This document shows positions 63,801 through 64,000 of a stretch of 64,000 nucleotides of DNA, piece by piece; the stretch's first letter is position 1; every line of letters starts with the position of its first letter. The stretch comes from Volvox africanus (taxonomy: Eukaryota; Chlorophyta; Chlorophyceae; Chlamydomonadales; Volvocaceae), in the NCBI GenBank assembly GCA_030268105.1, contig BSDZ01000010.1, positions 3,510,001 through 3,574,000 on the forward strand, read 5' to 3'. The notes under the pieces are model-generated. The model saw only the letters and a program-made list of their open reading frames with translations. It was not told the origin of the DNA and ran no database searches. The translations under genes were made by a program, and so were the position numbers.

Positions 63801-64000
63801 CGTCGTCAGCTCGAGTACAACCGCTAGATCCCGGCGGCGGCACCTTCCGCCAACCTCGTCGTAACGCCTCCGCCAGCGTCGACACCGACGCCGACGTGGC
63901 GGCAACCAGCCCCAATAACGCGCTCATCGGCGGCCCTTCATCGACACCGTCACTAACACCGCAAGCAGCGGCAGCTAAACCTCCGAAACCAGATGAATGC
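57899..64000 (-). CDS. class III adenylate/guanylate cyclase with two catalytic domains, partial (start beyond the window)
   Basis: Minus-strand exons: 63665 to past 64000, 62728-63112, 62442-62537, 61900-62034, 60566-60826, 59624-59890, a short exon near 59480-59530 with uncertain ends, and 57899-59359 (stop). All resolved junctions keep frame. The first domain is seen only from AYRGMRIRMGIHTGADLGE on and has GRLQYSGCFMTVAKAVCDAA, where family members usually carry N and R. The second is complete: VTVAFMYVIGAQALLAW, then HGTDGYVVELVDGLCLAAF, LRLKVGMDVGLVADSINATT and YRGRAMNRAARIASRA, with Asn and Arg in place but the first metal aspartate absent. Class III cyclases make cAMP or cGMP; nucleotide choice cannot be told here. 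A 487-codon low-complexity Ala/Ser-rich tail follows. An insert of about 60 residues rich in Gly/Pro/Gln (60590-60800) sits inside domain 2. Confidence 0.85.
62624..62731. repeat. (ACACAGAC)-type CA-rich repeat in a cyclase intron
   Basis: Alternating ACACAGACAC and ACAAACA units, immediately downstream of the exon ending at 62728 on the minus strand. They produce spurious CVCVFLF-like open frames. Confidence 0.85.

Overview
This window is nuclear DNA from a green alga, most likely a chlorophycean of the Chlamydomonas/Volvox group. Four observations support this. A mitochondrial ATP synthase subunit a (ATP6) is encoded in nuclear-style exons with a leader, as known for chlorophycean algae. 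Genes are GC-rich with many short exons and GT..AG introns. Interstitial TTTTAGGG-type telomere-like repeats occur, and a Hint-domain protein and a tandem class III cyclase of the kinds abundant in these algae are present. Nothing looks bacterial; there are no operons, and I saw no rRNA, tRNA or CRISPR.

Region 1 (1-26.3 kb) is a nest of Ty3/Gypsy chromovirus retrotransposons. I can separate five copies. Copy 4 (outermost, minus) carries copy 3 in its 5' LTR and copy 0 in its leader. Copy 0 (minus) carries copy 1 in its leader and copy 2 in its LTR. Copies 1, 2 and 3 each have two LTRs, ends in TGTTGTA...TACAACA style and 5-bp target-site duplications (CCCTT, ATATC, GTACG). All encode Gag, protease, RT, RNase H, integrase and a C-terminal chromodomain, but all are broken; copy 3 has lost most of RNase H in frame. 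Just outside the nest lies a truncated DIRS-like reverse transcriptase (25.1-26.3 kb).

Region 2 (27.1-32.2 kb, plus) is a six-exon gene that splices cleanly into 589 codons. It has an N-terminal hydrophobic signal, an unrecognised domain, a ShKT-like cysteine cluster and a C-terminal Hedgehog-type Hint (Hog) autoprocessing domain. Its introns are AT-rich and hold GC-rich foreign blocks.

Region 3 (32.2-48.8 kb) holds gene-poor sequence and then a large plus-strand gene. I resolved 17 phase-consistent exons (at least 1765 residues) encoding an unrecognised protein with an IQ motif, one or two hydrophobic segments, long low-complexity linkers (one His/Ser-rich) and a charged alpha-helical C-terminal part. 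Its 5' start is not located.

Region 4 (50.6-54.4 kb, minus) is ATP6, eight exons, convergent with the large gene.

Region 5 (57.9-64.0 kb, minus, running off the right edge) is a multi-exon class III nucleotide cyclase. It shows the end of one catalytic domain and a complete second one, whose key residues look C2-like, followed by a long low-complexity tail.

Exon boundaries were deduced by reading splice signals and checking phase by hand; they have not been confirmed by transcripts.
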